Part shown: positions 34,968 through 43,558 of the stretch, piece by piece
How positions within the stretch are numbered: the stretch's first letter is position 1
How the letters are laid out: each line of letters begins with the position of its first letter
Assembly: GCA_021789215.1 (NCBI GenBank)
Contig: JAJYJS010000012.1
Location: 1-60,923 of the forward strand
Source of the DNA: Nitrospirota bacterium
Lineage (GTDB): Bacteria; Nitrospirota; Thermodesulfovibrionia; Thermodesulfovibrionales; JdFR-88
Direction of reading: 5' to 3'
Length of the DNA stretch: 60,923 nt
The notes under the pieces: model-generated
The model's input: the letters and a program-made list of their open reading frames with translations, nothing else
What the model was told of the DNA's origin: nothing
The model's database searches: none
Translations under genes and position numbers: made by a program

Positions 34968-36168
34968 TTTGCAGGAAGGATCGGGGCAGATATTCTCAAG
35001 GCTTGCCCAATGGGGCATCATCACTGCGGAGGAGCTTGCCCAGGCGGAGGCCGCCTCGTATGCGCGCGGAGTCAGCATGGAGCGCATACTCACCGATGAG
35101 TACGAAGTGCCCAAGTTCGTGCTCCTCCAGGCGCTTTCCGGTTACTACGATTGCCCCGCGATAGAATATGACGAACGGCTCCCCATCCCGCCAGGTCTGC
35201 TTCATGACCTGGACTCGGACGCCCTTTACCTGAACCTCTGGATGCCTGTCATTAAAGACTCCTGCGGGACTGTTGTCATTGCCGCAAACAACCCGTGGAG
35301 CCCTGTCGTAAGGGAGGAAGTGGAAAGGTGCCTGAAGGCGGAAAAATACGAGTTCAGGGTGGCGCTTGAGGATGACATCAGGTGGTATATACAGGACTTC
35401 CTCCATGCGAAGCCGGGCCTTATCATTGGCACGGAGCGGACGGGGCTCGCGTACTGGCGGAGCACGATGGCCCACTGGAGGACGAGGCTCGCCTGTTACA
35501 GGACGGACCTTGCCCTTGCCATGACGGGGCTTGCCTTCATGAGGTGGGGGCTGGGCTTTATGGCGCTTGCCAACGCGATGCTGCGCAAGAACGCCCATCT
35601 CCATCCGCTGCTTTACTCTTCAGTCCTGCTTTTTGGCTTTATAGCCGCGGGCTACGGCCTGCCTAATTACCTGAAGGCGCGCAGGTCGAGGATGAGCCCT
35701 CCGGGCAACCATACGCTGATTGAGGTCACCTCCGCGCTGATGCACTTCCTGGAGAACTACCATTTCATAGACACCTCGGTAAAGCCCGGCTCCAAGGAGA
35801 CGATGCTTGCGCGGATGGGGGACCTGCTGGCCAGCCACTGCACAATACTCTATCCCTCGCCCGCCAGCAAGGAAAGGACCCATCTCGCAAGGGAGCGCAA
35901 CGTGCTTGCGGCCCAGCGGTGCATAGCGGCCTGCTACCGGACCATCTACTCGAGGGCGAGGACGGGGCTTGCGTTCATCCGGACGGGCATAACGTTCATG
36001 AGCATAGGCATAGGCATTCTCAGCTATTACGGCCTGGGCTGGCGCACCTCTTTCAATCTTGTGCTCATAATGGCCGGGATATTGATGGTAGTTGACGGGA
36101 TGATGTGGTACGTTCCCGTACGCAGGGAACAGGCCGAAGTCCCAAGAAGCATCGTGCTCTCCGAATGA
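34954..36168 (+). CDS. MshEN-like domain fused to two DUF202 membrane modules
   Basis: A 404-residue paralogue of the preceding protein. Residues 10-75 form the MshEN-like part (RLAQWGIITAEELAQAEAAS ... YYDCPAIEYDE), again without the Arg, Gly and Gln of the c-di-GMP consensus. Residues 85-150 match the second soluble segment of its neighbour. Two DUF202 modules follow with heptad arginines at 162, 169, 176, 183, 197 (Met at 190) and at 308, 315, 322, 329, 336, 343. Each is followed by hydrophobic helices ending in GLPNYL or DGMMWYVP. The two genes overlap, so the products are probably made together and may assemble into one membrane complex. A histidine kinase gene starts 52 bases later. Confidence 0.85.
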   Translation: MKTSDLQEGSGQIFSRLAQWGIITAEELAQAEAASYARGVSMERILTDEYEVPKFVLLQALSGYYDCPAIEYDERLPIPPGLLHDLDSDALYLNLWMPVIKDSCGTVVIAANNPWSPVVREEVERCLKAEKYEFRVALEDDIRWYIQDFLHAKPGLIIGTERTGLAYWRSTMAHWRTRLACYRTDLALAMTGLAFMRWGLGFMALANAMLRKNAHLHPLLYSSVLLFGFIAAGYGLPNYLKARRSRMSPPGNHTLIEVTSALMHFLENYHFIDTSVKPGSKETMLARMGDLLASHCTILYPSPASKERTHLARERNVLAAQRCIAACYRTIYSRARTGLAFIRTGITFMSIGIGILSYYGLGWRTSFNLVLIMAGILMVVDGMMWYVPVRREQAEVPRSIVLSE

Positions 36169-36220
36169 GGCGCCTCCCCGGTCTTTTTTCGGCGGTCCCG
36201 GGGGGCAGTGGAAAACCCGG

Positions 36221-37618
36221 ATGAAAATAGAGAACAAGATATTCTTTTCAAACATATTCAATATCGCCCTTATCATTCTGATAGGGCTTTTCGCCATGCA
36301 GAACCTCAACATCCTGCTCACAAAGCTCAGGTTCGTGGAGATAGCCGACGACCTGAACGCCTCCTTCCTCGAGATGCGTCTTTCCGAGAAGAACTACTTC
36401 CTTTACGGGGACAATTCAGCGCTGGAGGAGATAAAGGAAAAGATATACAGGACGACGCAGACCATGAGCATCGTGGAGCCCGACATTGTCCGCGCCATAG
36501 GGCGGGAGAACATGGACGAGCTTAAATCCAATCTCAACAAATACCTTGATACGATAGACCGCCTCGACAGGAGCAGGCGCAGGGACATGCAGTCCGAGGA
36601 GATGCTTCGGGAGCGGGGCAAAAGGCTCAGGGAGTTTTCCGACAGCATAACCAGGCTTGAAAGGAGCAGGGTCAACATCCTCATCTCGAAATCCAAGGAC
36701 ATCCTCTTTTATTCCTTCTGGGCCATCTTCGCTTCGGCCATCATAGTCGGCCACCTCCTTTCCAAGAAGATAGTGAGGTCGCTCAGAAAGATAGAAGAGC
36801 TGGCCAATACGATTTCACATGGGAATTTCAACAAGATAGAAGGCGTGGTCCTCAACGACGAGCTGGGCTCCGTAATGAAGGCCATAAATTCCATGTCCGA
36901 CGAGCTGAAGACACGCGAGGAGGAGATAATACAGTCCAAGAAGCTTGCCTCGATGGGCATACTCGTCGCCGGTGTTTCACACGAGCTGACAAACCCCCTC
37001 AACAACATATCGATGATAGCCCAGACTTACCTTGACGTCTATGACAAGCTGGACAGGGGCCAGAGGCTTGAATTCATGGAGAAGATAGAAGGGGAGACCG
37101 AGAGGATAAAGGCGATAGTCAAGAACCTGCTGGACTTCTCAAAGCCCAAGGAGCCGAACCTTGCCGAAACGGACATGAACGGCCTCATACAAAATACGCT
37201 AAAACTTGTGCAGAACATGCTGGACATATCGAACATAGAGACCAGGCTTAACCTGGGCAGCGGGCTGCCCGCCGTCTTTGTGGACAGCCACCAGATACAG
37301 CAGGTCCTCGTAAACCTCATCATAAATGCCATCCAGGCCATGTCCCCGGGCGGCGTGCTCACGATCTCGACGAGGTATCCGGCAGGCGGCGTGCAGGACG
37401 TAATCATAGAGATAGCGGACACCGGCAGGGGTATCCCGCCGGAGTTCCTGCCCCACATATTCGACCCGTTCTTCAGCACGAAGGAGGAGGGCGGCACCGG
37501 CCTCGGCCTCTGGGTAAGCTACGGCATAATCAAAAACCACAAGGGCACCATAAAGGTGGACAGCAAGCCCGGCGCCGGGACGGTCTTTACGGTGGCAATT
37601 CCAATTTTCAAATCATAG
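36221..37618 (+). CDS. Membrane histidine kinase with four-helix-bundle-like sensor domain
   Basis: A 465-residue kinase. An N-terminal helix (IFNIALIILIGLFAM) and a second near residue 170 (FYSFWAIFASAIIVGHLL) enclose an all-helical periplasmic domain with EIADDLNASFLEMRLSEKNYFLYGD. HAMP, HisKA (GVSHELTNPLNN) and HATPase (DTGRGIPPEFLP, GGTGLGLWVSYGII) follow. The sensor is related to that of the kinase at 47381 (EIADSLRSRALRLRRHEKNF and FLYG), so they are paralogues. It precedes a receiver gene by 14 bases and follows the DUF202 pair, suggesting that it signals with these proteins. Confidence 0.9.
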   Translation: MKIENKIFFSNIFNIALIILIGLFAMQNLNILLTKLRFVEIADDLNASFLEMRLSEKNYFLYGDNSALEEIKEKIYRTTQTMSIVEPDIVRAIGRENMDELKSNLNKYLDTIDRLDRSRRRDMQSEEMLRERGKRLREFSDSITRLERSRVNILISKSKDILFYSFWAIFASAIIVGHLLSKKIVRSLRKIEELANTISHGNFNKIEGVVLNDELGSVMKAINSMSDELKTREEEIIQSKKLASMGILVAGVSHELTNPLNNISMIAQTYLDVYDKLDRGQRLEFMEKIEGETERIKAIVKNLLDFSKPKEPNLAETDMNGLIQNTLKLVQNMLDISNIETRLNLGSGLPAVFVDSHQIQQVLVNLIINAIQAMSPGGVLTISTRYPAGGVQDVIIEIADTGRGIPPEFLPHIFDPFFSTKEEGGTGLGLWVSYGIIKNHKGTIKVDSKPGAGTVFTVAIPIFKS

Positions 37619-37632
37619 AAGGAGAGAGGGCA

Positions 37633-37992
37633 ATGAGCAACAGGATAATGATCATCGATGACGAAAAGATAGTGGGGGACATGGCCAGGATATCCCTTGA
37701 GCAGGACGGCTACGAGGTGGAGACCTTCCTGAATGCCGCCCCGGCGCTGGAGAGGCTGAAGGAGCAGAAGTTCGACATCGTCGTCACCGATTTGAAGATG
37801 AAAGGCATAGACGGACTCGAAGTCCTGCGGACGGTGAAGGACCTTTATCCGGCCACCAAGGTGATCATGATAACGGCCTTTGCCAACCTTGACGTGGCGA
37901 TAGAGGCCATAAGGGGCGACGTCCACGACTTCTTCCCGAAGCCGGTGAAGATAAGGGAGCTGAAAGAATCCATAAAGAAGGCCCTCGTCTAG
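37633..37992 (+). CDS. Stand-alone receiver (CheY-like response regulator)
   Basis: A 119-residue receiver domain with no output domain. The acidic pair is IIDDE (Asp9-Asp10), the phospho-acceptor is Asp53 in VTDLKMKGIDG, the conserved Thr is in MITAFAN and the Lys is in FPKPVK. GGAGAG lies just before the ATG. It is paired with the kinase upstream. With no DNA-binding part, it must pass its signal to another protein, of which the DUF202 proteins or the PPDK-like protein are the nearest candidates. Confidence 0.93.
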   Translation: MSNRIMIIDDEKIVGDMARISLEQDGYEVETFLNAAPALERLKEQKFDIVVTDLKMKGIDGLEVLRTVKDLYPATKVIMITAFANLDVAIEAIRGDVHDFFPKPVKIRELKESIKKALV

Positions 37993-37994
37993 TG

Positions 37995-38156
37995 TGGCAG
38001 GATGCTGAAAAACGTTTTGACTGTCATTGCGAGCAAAGCGAAGCAATCCATTTTCATATTAATCAGCAACTTATGAGATTGCTTCGTCGCTTGCGCCAGT
38101 CGGCGCTTTAAGCTCCTCGCAATGACTCAAAATGAGACTTTTTCAGCACCCTGCCA
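37995..38156 (+). repeat. MITE-like repeat, copy B, with 18-bp terminal inverted repeats
   Basis: The left end TGGCAGGATGCTGAAAAA and the right end TTTTTCAGCACCCTGCCA match as inverted repeats at 17 of 18 positions. The interior is nearly identical to copy A (8836-9016) over about 100 bases. No coding content. The left end begins three bases after the stop of the receiver gene. Confidence 0.8.
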
Positions 38157-38186
38157 GGGAAGTAGCGGAGGTTTTTATTTAATTCC

Positions 38187-40793
38187 ATGAAAAATGCCCG
38201 GCAGATGCTTGGTTCAATCCTCTCCAGGGTTTTTTTGCCTCTTCTGCGGGGCAAACTGCCCGGCCTCTCAAGGGGCAAAAAAACCGGGCTGGGGAATGTC
38301 TTCAGCCTTTTCAAGAAGGTGCTCGAAAGCAACAACAGAGCTCTTGAGGCCATTACGGACATGGGCGAGAAGCTGGGCGGCGCCTATATCTTCGACATCA
38401 ATTACATAAAGCAGTCCTATTCCGTCCTTTCCTCCGGTTTACGGGAATCCATCGGCCAGTTCAATTCCCTGACCGGCAACGCCTATCCGATCGGGGCCGC
38501 GTTCGAGCGCATAGACTCCCTCATCGGCAGGATGATTTACGGCGCTCCGGCTGGGGGAGGCGGTGAAATGGTCCTTTTCTACGAGGACATCACATGGGAC
38601 ATGCTGCGCGAGACCGGGGGCAAGAACTTCCACCTCTCGGAGATTAAAAACGCAATGAAACTGAACGTGCCGGATGCCTTCGCCATAACAGGGCATGCCT
38701 TCGATGAATTTATAAGGCACAACGGTCTTGAAAAGAAAATAGAGGCGCTGTCAGAAGGGGGCGCCGAAGAAGAAAAACTCCGGGAGTTGAGGGAGCTTGT
38801 CCTTGGGGGCGGTTTTCCCGCCCCGCTTGACGCCGCCATAGGCAGCGCGGTCGAAAAGATGAAGGCAAGGAATTTTTCCCCGCGCAATAAGATATCCCTT
38901 GCCGTAAGGAGCAGCGCGGAGGAGGAGGACAGCGAGTTTTACTCCTTTGCCGGGCAGTTCGAGACGGTGCTCAACGTGCGGGCAGAAAAAACGGCGGTAG
39001 AAGAGGCTTATAAAAAGGTCGTTTCCAGCCTCTTTTCCGAAGAAGCGGCCGCCTACCGGAAGGGCATGGGAATCACCGGGGCGGCCAGGATGCCCGTTGG
39101 GTGCGTTATGATGGTGGACGCCGCGGCAAGCGGCGTCCTCTATACGGCAGACCCGCTCGGGGTGCGGAAGAACGCCATGATAGTGAACGCCGCCTGGGGG
39201 CTCGGCAAATCCGTGGTTGAGGGCTCAACCGGCACCGACCTTTTTGTCATCGGAAGGGGCGAGGGGGGAGAAAAACCGGAGATTGCCGAGGTGAAGACCG
39301 GGGAAAAGGCCGCTATGACCGTGGCAAGCCCGGAGGGCGGGACAAAGCAGATTGAAACTCCGCCAGGGCTTGAAAGGGAAAAACCCTGCCTTTCCGGGCA
39401 ACAGGTACTGGAACTGGCTGGGGTTGCGCTCCGGGTGGAAAACCATTACAGGAGGCCGCAGGACATCGAATGGTCGTTCGGCAAGGACGGGCGGCTTTAC
39501 ATCCTCCAGACAAGGCCCCTGAAAGTAAGCGGGCGCGAAGACGAGAGGGAAAAAGCCCTGCGCCCCGGCGGTAAAATGAATCCTGTGCTGATGAGCGGCA
39601 GGGGATTCGTGGTGCAGAGGGGGACGGCTGCCGGCCCCGCCTTCATACTGGAGCGCCCTGGCCAGATGGATGAAATCCCAAGGGGCGCGGTGCTTGTCGC
39701 CAAAAACGACTCCCCCCAGTTCATAAGGGTAATGCCTTTCATCTCCGCCATTATCACGGACACGGGGGCGCCCGCAAGCCATATGGCCTCCATATGCAGG
39801 GAATTCAGGATACCTGCTGTCGTGAACACCGGCAACGCCACGCAGGTGTTCAGCAGCGGGCAGGAGCTTACGCTTCTGGCCGGTGAGGACGGTGGCATGA
39901 CGGTTTACGCCGGCATCGTCAGGGAGCTGGTGGAAGGCGGCAGGCGCGGCCTTGCGGAAGTTGAAGACCTTTACGAGTTCAGGAAAAAGAGGTATTTAAT
40001 GAGGTATATCGCCCCCCTCAACCTGGTAAACCCGCTTACTGACGACTTTACGCCGGAAAAGTGCAAGACAATGCACGATATCATAAGGTTCATCCACGAG
40101 AAATCGGTGCAGGAGCTTATCAGCGCGTCAAGGGAGGCGGGCGGGCATTCCGCGCTGAGGAGGCTGGACCTGCCGGTGCCAGCAGGCATCCAGGTAATCG
40201 ACATAGGCGGGGGGCTTGCCCCGGACGCAAAGGACCCCGTCAGGATGGAACAGGTGACGTCCGTCCCTTTTGAGGCGCTGCTTAAAGGGATGACTCAGCC
40301 GGGGGTATGGCACGCCGAGGCCGTTTCCCTCCAGATGAAAGACTTCCTTGCGAGTATGATGCGCATGCCGGACATCACGGCGGAGGGGGCCGGGTACGCT
40401 GGCAGAAACATAGCCGTCATCTCCGGCGAATACCTGAACCTGACACTCCGTTTCGGCTACCATTTCAACCTGTTGGACTGTTTCTGCTCGGACAGGCCGG
40501 GCAATAACCACATCTACTTCAGGTTTGTGGGCGGGGCGACCGATATCACCAAGCGCTCAAGGCGGATACAGCTTATAGCCGATGTCCTGAAAGAATACGG
40601 GTTTGTCTCAAGCACGAAAGGGGACCTCATCACGGCAAGGCTCTCAAACGTCGGCAGGGAGGAAATAGTGAGGATACTTGAGCAGGCGGGGCGGCTCATA
40701 GCCTTCACGCGGCAGCTTGACGCCGTGCTGGCCGATGACGCCTCGGTGGAAAAATACAGGGACAGGTTTTTCAGAGGCGAATTCCGCTTCTGA
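38187..40793 (+). CDS. PEP-synthase/PPDK-like protein lacking the PEP-binding barrel
   Basis: An 868-residue protein. After a unique N-terminal helical part (1-120), residues about 125-460 form the PPDK ATP-grasp domain (ITWDMLRETGGKNFHLSEIK, AVRSSAEEEDSEFYSFAGQFET, DIEWSFGKDGRLYILQTRPL). Residues about 475-620 form the swivelling phosphohistidine domain, with His532 in TGAPASHMASICREFRIPAV. The PEP/pyruvate TIM barrel of true PEP synthase is absent. In its place is an unfamiliar C-terminal region from about 630 on. The layout recalls rifampin phosphotransferase, which moves phosphate from ATP to another acceptor. It follows the HK-receiver pair, so its acceptor could be a protein or a polyphosphate-type product; this is inference. 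No close ribosome-binding site is seen. Confidence 0.82.
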   Translation: MKNARQMLGSILSRVFLPLLRGKLPGLSRGKKTGLGNVFSLFKKVLESNNRALEAITDMGEKLGGAYIFDINYIKQSYSVLSSGLRESIGQFNSLTGNAYPIGAAFERIDSLIGRMIYGAPAGGGGEMVLFYEDITWDMLRETGGKNFHLSEIKNAMKLNVPDAFAITGHAFDEFIRHNGLEKKIEALSEGGAEEEKLRELRELVLGGGFPAPLDAAIGSAVEKMKARNFSPRNKISLAVRSSAEEEDSEFYSFAGQFETVLNVRAEKTAVEEAYKKVVSSLFSEEAAAYRKGMGITGAARMPVGCVMMVDAAASGVLYTADPLGVRKNAMIVNAAWGLGKSVVEGSTGTDLFVIGRGEGGEKPEIAEVKTGEKAAMTVASPEGGTKQIETPPGLEREKPCLSGQQVLELAGVALRVENHYRRPQDIEWSFGKDGRLYILQTRPLKVSGREDEREKALRPGGKMNPVLMSGRGFVVQRGTAAGPAFILERPGQMDEIPRGAVLVAKNDSPQFIRVMPFISAIITDTGAPASHMASICREFRIPAVVNTGNATQVFSSGQELTLLAGEDGGMTVYAGIVRELVEGGRRGLAEVEDLYEFRKKRYLMRYIAPLNLVNPLTDDFTPEKCKTMHDIIRFIHEKSVQELISASREAGGHSALRRLDLPVPAGIQVIDIGGGLAPDAKDPVRMEQVTSVPFEALLKGMTQPGVWHAEAVSLQMKDFLASMMRMPDITAEGAGYAGRNIAVISGEYLNLTLRFGYHFNLLDCFCSDRPGNNHIYFRFVGGATDITKRSRRIQLIADVLKEYGFVSSTKGDLITARLSNVGREEIVRILEQAGRLIAFTRQLDAVLADDASVEKYRDRFFRGEFRF

Positions 40794-40804
40794 GCGCCGG
40801 AGTT

Positions 40805-41089
40805 TTAGCGGAGGGGCTTTCCAGCCTCTTCCGTCTTGCCTTTTCCGGCGCCGTGGCACCTTGTGCAGAGCGGGTCCGCGGCCATCTGCGCCTTCAATTC
40901 CGCGGGCGTACTTGCCTTCAACGGATGGCACTTGAAGCAGTCCTTGAAACCCAGGGCCTTGTGCATTGCCACCAGCTTCGGGTTTTTGCTGTGGCATGTC
41001 GTGCACAGGGAATGGGCATTCGCGGGAAGCAATAAAAGGGCCATGCCGGAAACGGCCGCGTACAGTGGCAACAGGAAATCTTTCTTCAT
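40805..41089 (-). CDS. Small triheme c-type cytochrome
   Basis: A 94-residue exported protein with a signal peptide (MKKDFLLPLYAAVSGMALLL ... NAHS). It has three CxxCH haem sites: CTTCH, CFKCH and CTRCH. Other His residues (such as in AMHKAL) may be distal ligands. It is a periplasmic electron carrier of the small multihaem type. It stands convergent to the PPDK-like gene and downstream of the ABC-F gene on the same strand. No clear ribosome-binding site is seen. Confidence 0.88.
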   Translation of the reverse strand: MKKDFLLPLYAAVSGMALLLLPANAHSLCTTCHSKNPKLVAMHKALGFKDCFKCHPLKASTPAELKAQMAADPLCTRCHGAGKGKTEEAGKPLR

Positions 41090-41134
41090 GAGAGGATTTT
41101 AAAACTTTCGGGTCCTGGACGGGGATGATTTAAA

Positions 41135-42991
41135 TCATATTCCGCTCATTTTTCTGTCGAATTCGCCCGATTTCAAATCAAATTCCTTTGTAAGCTCCTC
41201 AAGCCTCGTAAAGAGCGCCTCTATCTCCTCCCTGGCGTCCTTGATTGACTTTGAAAGGTCTTTTATGGCCTCCCATCCGCCATTTTCCGATGCCTTGATG
41301 AGGGACTCCGTGTTCATGGCTATTTCCCCTTCCAGTTCCGTTATCCTGTCCTCGGCCCCGGTAATCTCCTTCTGAAGCGTCCCCAGCGCCCTTGAGCGCT
41401 CGGAGATAACGTCAGCCCTCTGCCTCCGCAGGTCTTTTTTCCTGTCCTTTTTGTTTGCCGTCCTGTTTCCGCCCGGGGCTGAGGTAAAAAGGGCCTCCTG
41501 CCGTTCATCGCTCCATCCCTTTTTTTCGAGGAATTCGGCGTAAGTGCCCTCGAATACGCTTACTTTGCCCTCGTCGAATATGACGAGGCGCTCCGCGGCC
41601 TCATTGAGCAGTTCCTCGTTATGGGTCACGATGACCACGGCCCCTTCGAACGAGTTTATCGCCTCTTTCAGTGCCTCGACCGATTCCATGTCCAGGTGGT
41701 TCGTGGGCTCGTCGAGCAACAGCAGGTTGGCCGGGCTTGCAAGGAGTTTCCCAAGCAGCACCCGGCTCTTCTCCCCGCCTGAAAGAACGCTTATCTTCTT
41801 TAGGGCAAGGCCGCCCTCGAACATCATCAGCCCGCATATGCCCCTTGCCGTCCTGCGGCTGTATTCGGGGAGGGCGTCCAGTATCTCTTCCTCGACCGTT
41901 TTCGAGGGGTCGAGACGGTCTACATTGGTCTGCCCGAAGTGGGCCAGCCTGAGCGCCTGGTGCTGCCGCACCTCTCCGCCCTGGGGGGCAAGCTCCCCGG
42001 CCAGCATGTTCAGCAAAGTGGTCTTGCCCTTGCCGTTTTTCCCTATCACGGCAATCCTGTCCCGGGCCCCTATGGAAATTCCCGCGCCGTTTATGAGGGC
42101 GGCCCCGGAGTAGGAAAACCGGAGGCCCTCGGCCTCCAGGAGTTTTTTCCCGGCAAACGGGGCGCAGTTGAACCTGAAATCCAGCATATCTATCCGGGCC
42201 AGCTCATCCATCTGCTCCCTTTTCTCAAGTGTTTTTATCCTGGACTGAACGGCGCTGGCCTTTGTCGCCTTGGCCCTGAACCTGTTTATGAAGCGCTCTA
42301 TTTCCCTGCGCCTTTTTTCATCGTTCAGGCGGGTCTTTTCGTAATGCGCCTCTTCGAGCAGTATCTGGCCGTAAAGCCTTTCCGTGGGGCCCTCGATCTT
42401 CCGGATCCGTGCCCGGTGTATGCCCATCGTGTGGGTGGTCACGCTGTCCATGAAGCGCCGGTCGTGGGTTATGAGTATAAGCTCGTTTTTCCATTCCCTC
42501 AGAAACCTGGAGAGCCATCTTATCGAGAGTATGTCCAGGTAGTTGGTCGGCTCGTCAAGCAGCAGGAGGTTGGGACCGCCCGCCAGGACTTTTGCGAGGT
42601 TCAGCCTTATCTGGTACCCGCCGGAGAGGGCATAAGGGCTCAGGGCAAAGTCTTCCCTGGAAAAGCCAAGTCCGGAGAGTATCTTCTCGGCCTTGTAGGT
42701 CTCGTCCGCGCCGTCTTCGTCCCGGCCGAGGCCGAGACATGCCTCCTCAAGGACGGTCCCGGACGTGAACCCGATGTGCTGGGAGAGGTGGCCTAACGTA
42801 TAGCCATCAGGGACGGATATCCGGCCCGCATCGGGATGCTCCTCGCCAAGCACCATCCTGAAGAGCGTGGTCTTTCCGTGGCCGTTCCTTCCCACAAGCC
42901 CGATGCGTTCCCCTGCGTTTACCGTGAACCCGGCGTCCTCGAAAAGCACCTGGCCGCCGTAGGACTTGAATATTCCGCTTGCCTGTATCAT
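41135..42991 (-). CDS. ABC-F family ATPase (Uup/EttA-like)
   Basis: A 618-residue cytoplasmic protein with two ATPase domains and no membrane part. Walker A motifs are GRNGHGKTT and GKNGKGKTT. Signature motifs are LSGGYQIRLNLAKVL and LSGGEKSRVLLGKLL. Walker B with LLLDEPTNYLD and LLLDEPTNHLD are those of ABC-F proteins, which act on the ribosome. A linker rich in Arg and Lys (residues about 225-275) and a C-terminal coiled coil (about 535-615) fit the Uup-like group. AAAGG stands before the ATG. Confidence 0.93.
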   Translation of the reverse strand: MIQASGIFKSYGGQVLFEDAGFTVNAGERIGLVGRNGHGKTTLFRMVLGEEHPDAGRISVPDGYTLGHLSQHIGFTSGTVLEEACLGLGRDEDGADETYKAEKILSGLGFSREDFALSPYALSGGYQIRLNLAKVLAGGPNLLLLDEPTNYLDILSIRWLSRFLREWKNELILITHDRRFMDSVTTHTMGIHRARIRKIEGPTERLYGQILLEEAHYEKTRLNDEKRRREIERFINRFRAKATKASAVQSRIKTLEKREQMDELARIDMLDFRFNCAPFAGKKLLEAEGLRFSYSGAALINGAGISIGARDRIAVIGKNGKGKTTLLNMLAGELAPQGGEVRQHQALRLAHFGQTNVDRLDPSKTVEEEILDALPEYSRRTARGICGLMMFEGGLALKKISVLSGGEKSRVLLGKLLASPANLLLLDEPTNHLDMESVEALKEAINSFEGAVVIVTHNEELLNEAAERLVIFDEGKVSVFEGTYAEFLEKKGWSDERQEALFTSAPGGNRTANKKDRKKDLRRQRADVISERSRALGTLQKEITGAEDRITELEGEIAMNTESLIKASENGGWEAIKDLSKSIKDAREEIEALFTRLEELTKEFDLKSGEFDRKMSGI

Positions 42992-43077
42992 TTGCCTTTA
43001 ACTCTATATAATAACGCAATGTAATGACGAAACGCAGGCGGGTTTTTTCCGGCCACCCGGTAAAAACAGGACCGAGA

Positions 43078-43106
43078 TTGCTATTTCGGATGCGTTCATT
43101 CATAAT
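43078..43106 (+). promoter_or_regulatory. Sigma-70 promoter of tatA
   Basis: TTGCTA (43078-43083), a 17-base spacer, and CATAAT (43101-43106), 38 bases before the start codon. Confidence 0.6.
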
Positions 43107-43143
43107 TAAATAGATATTCAAAGTGGCAAGGAGGTGAACGAAG

Positions 43144-43341
43144 ATGTTTGAAGGTCTGTTTCAACCGATGCACATGCTCATAATACTTTTTATCGTCCTG
43201 CTTATCTTCGGGCCGGGGAAGCTGCCGCAGATAGGGTCGGGGCTCGGCAAGAGCATAAGGGAGTTCAAGAAGGCACTTTCGCCGGATGAAGAAGCAAAGC
43301 CGATAGAGAGCGCAAAAACAGCCGAAAAGAGCGAAAAATAG
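43144..43341 (+). CDS. tatA: Twin-arginine translocase TatA/TatE
   Basis: A 65-residue protein with one N-terminal membrane helix ([20 protein letters not shown]), the [14 protein letters not shown] hinge, and an amphipathic helix ([11 protein letters not shown]), then an acidic and Lys-rich tail. It forms the pore part of the Tat system that exports folded proteins. Two likely Tat clients lie in this window (formate dehydrogenase alpha subunit and the C_GCAxxG protein). AAGGAGGTGA stands before the ATG. tatB and tatC are not in the window. Confidence 0.94.
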   Translation: MFEGLFQPMHMLIILFIVLLIFGPGKLPQIGSGLGKSIREFKKALSPDEEAKPIESAKTAEKSEK

Positions 43342-43558
43342 GGCCATACGCCTCCGGCCGGGTTTTTTCCTCTACGGGATGACTGGGTTTATATGATTTC
43401 CAAAGCCCGGAAATGACGGAGTTGAAGGAGTGTGCTTTTTTTTCATTCCGGACAGCCTGACGAGCTGCCCCTGTATTTCTGAGGATTTTTCCCGCCTTTT
43501 TTATGGGGTTTTCAAACCTGCGGTTTTCTAACCTTGCCTTTTATGTTAATATCAACCA

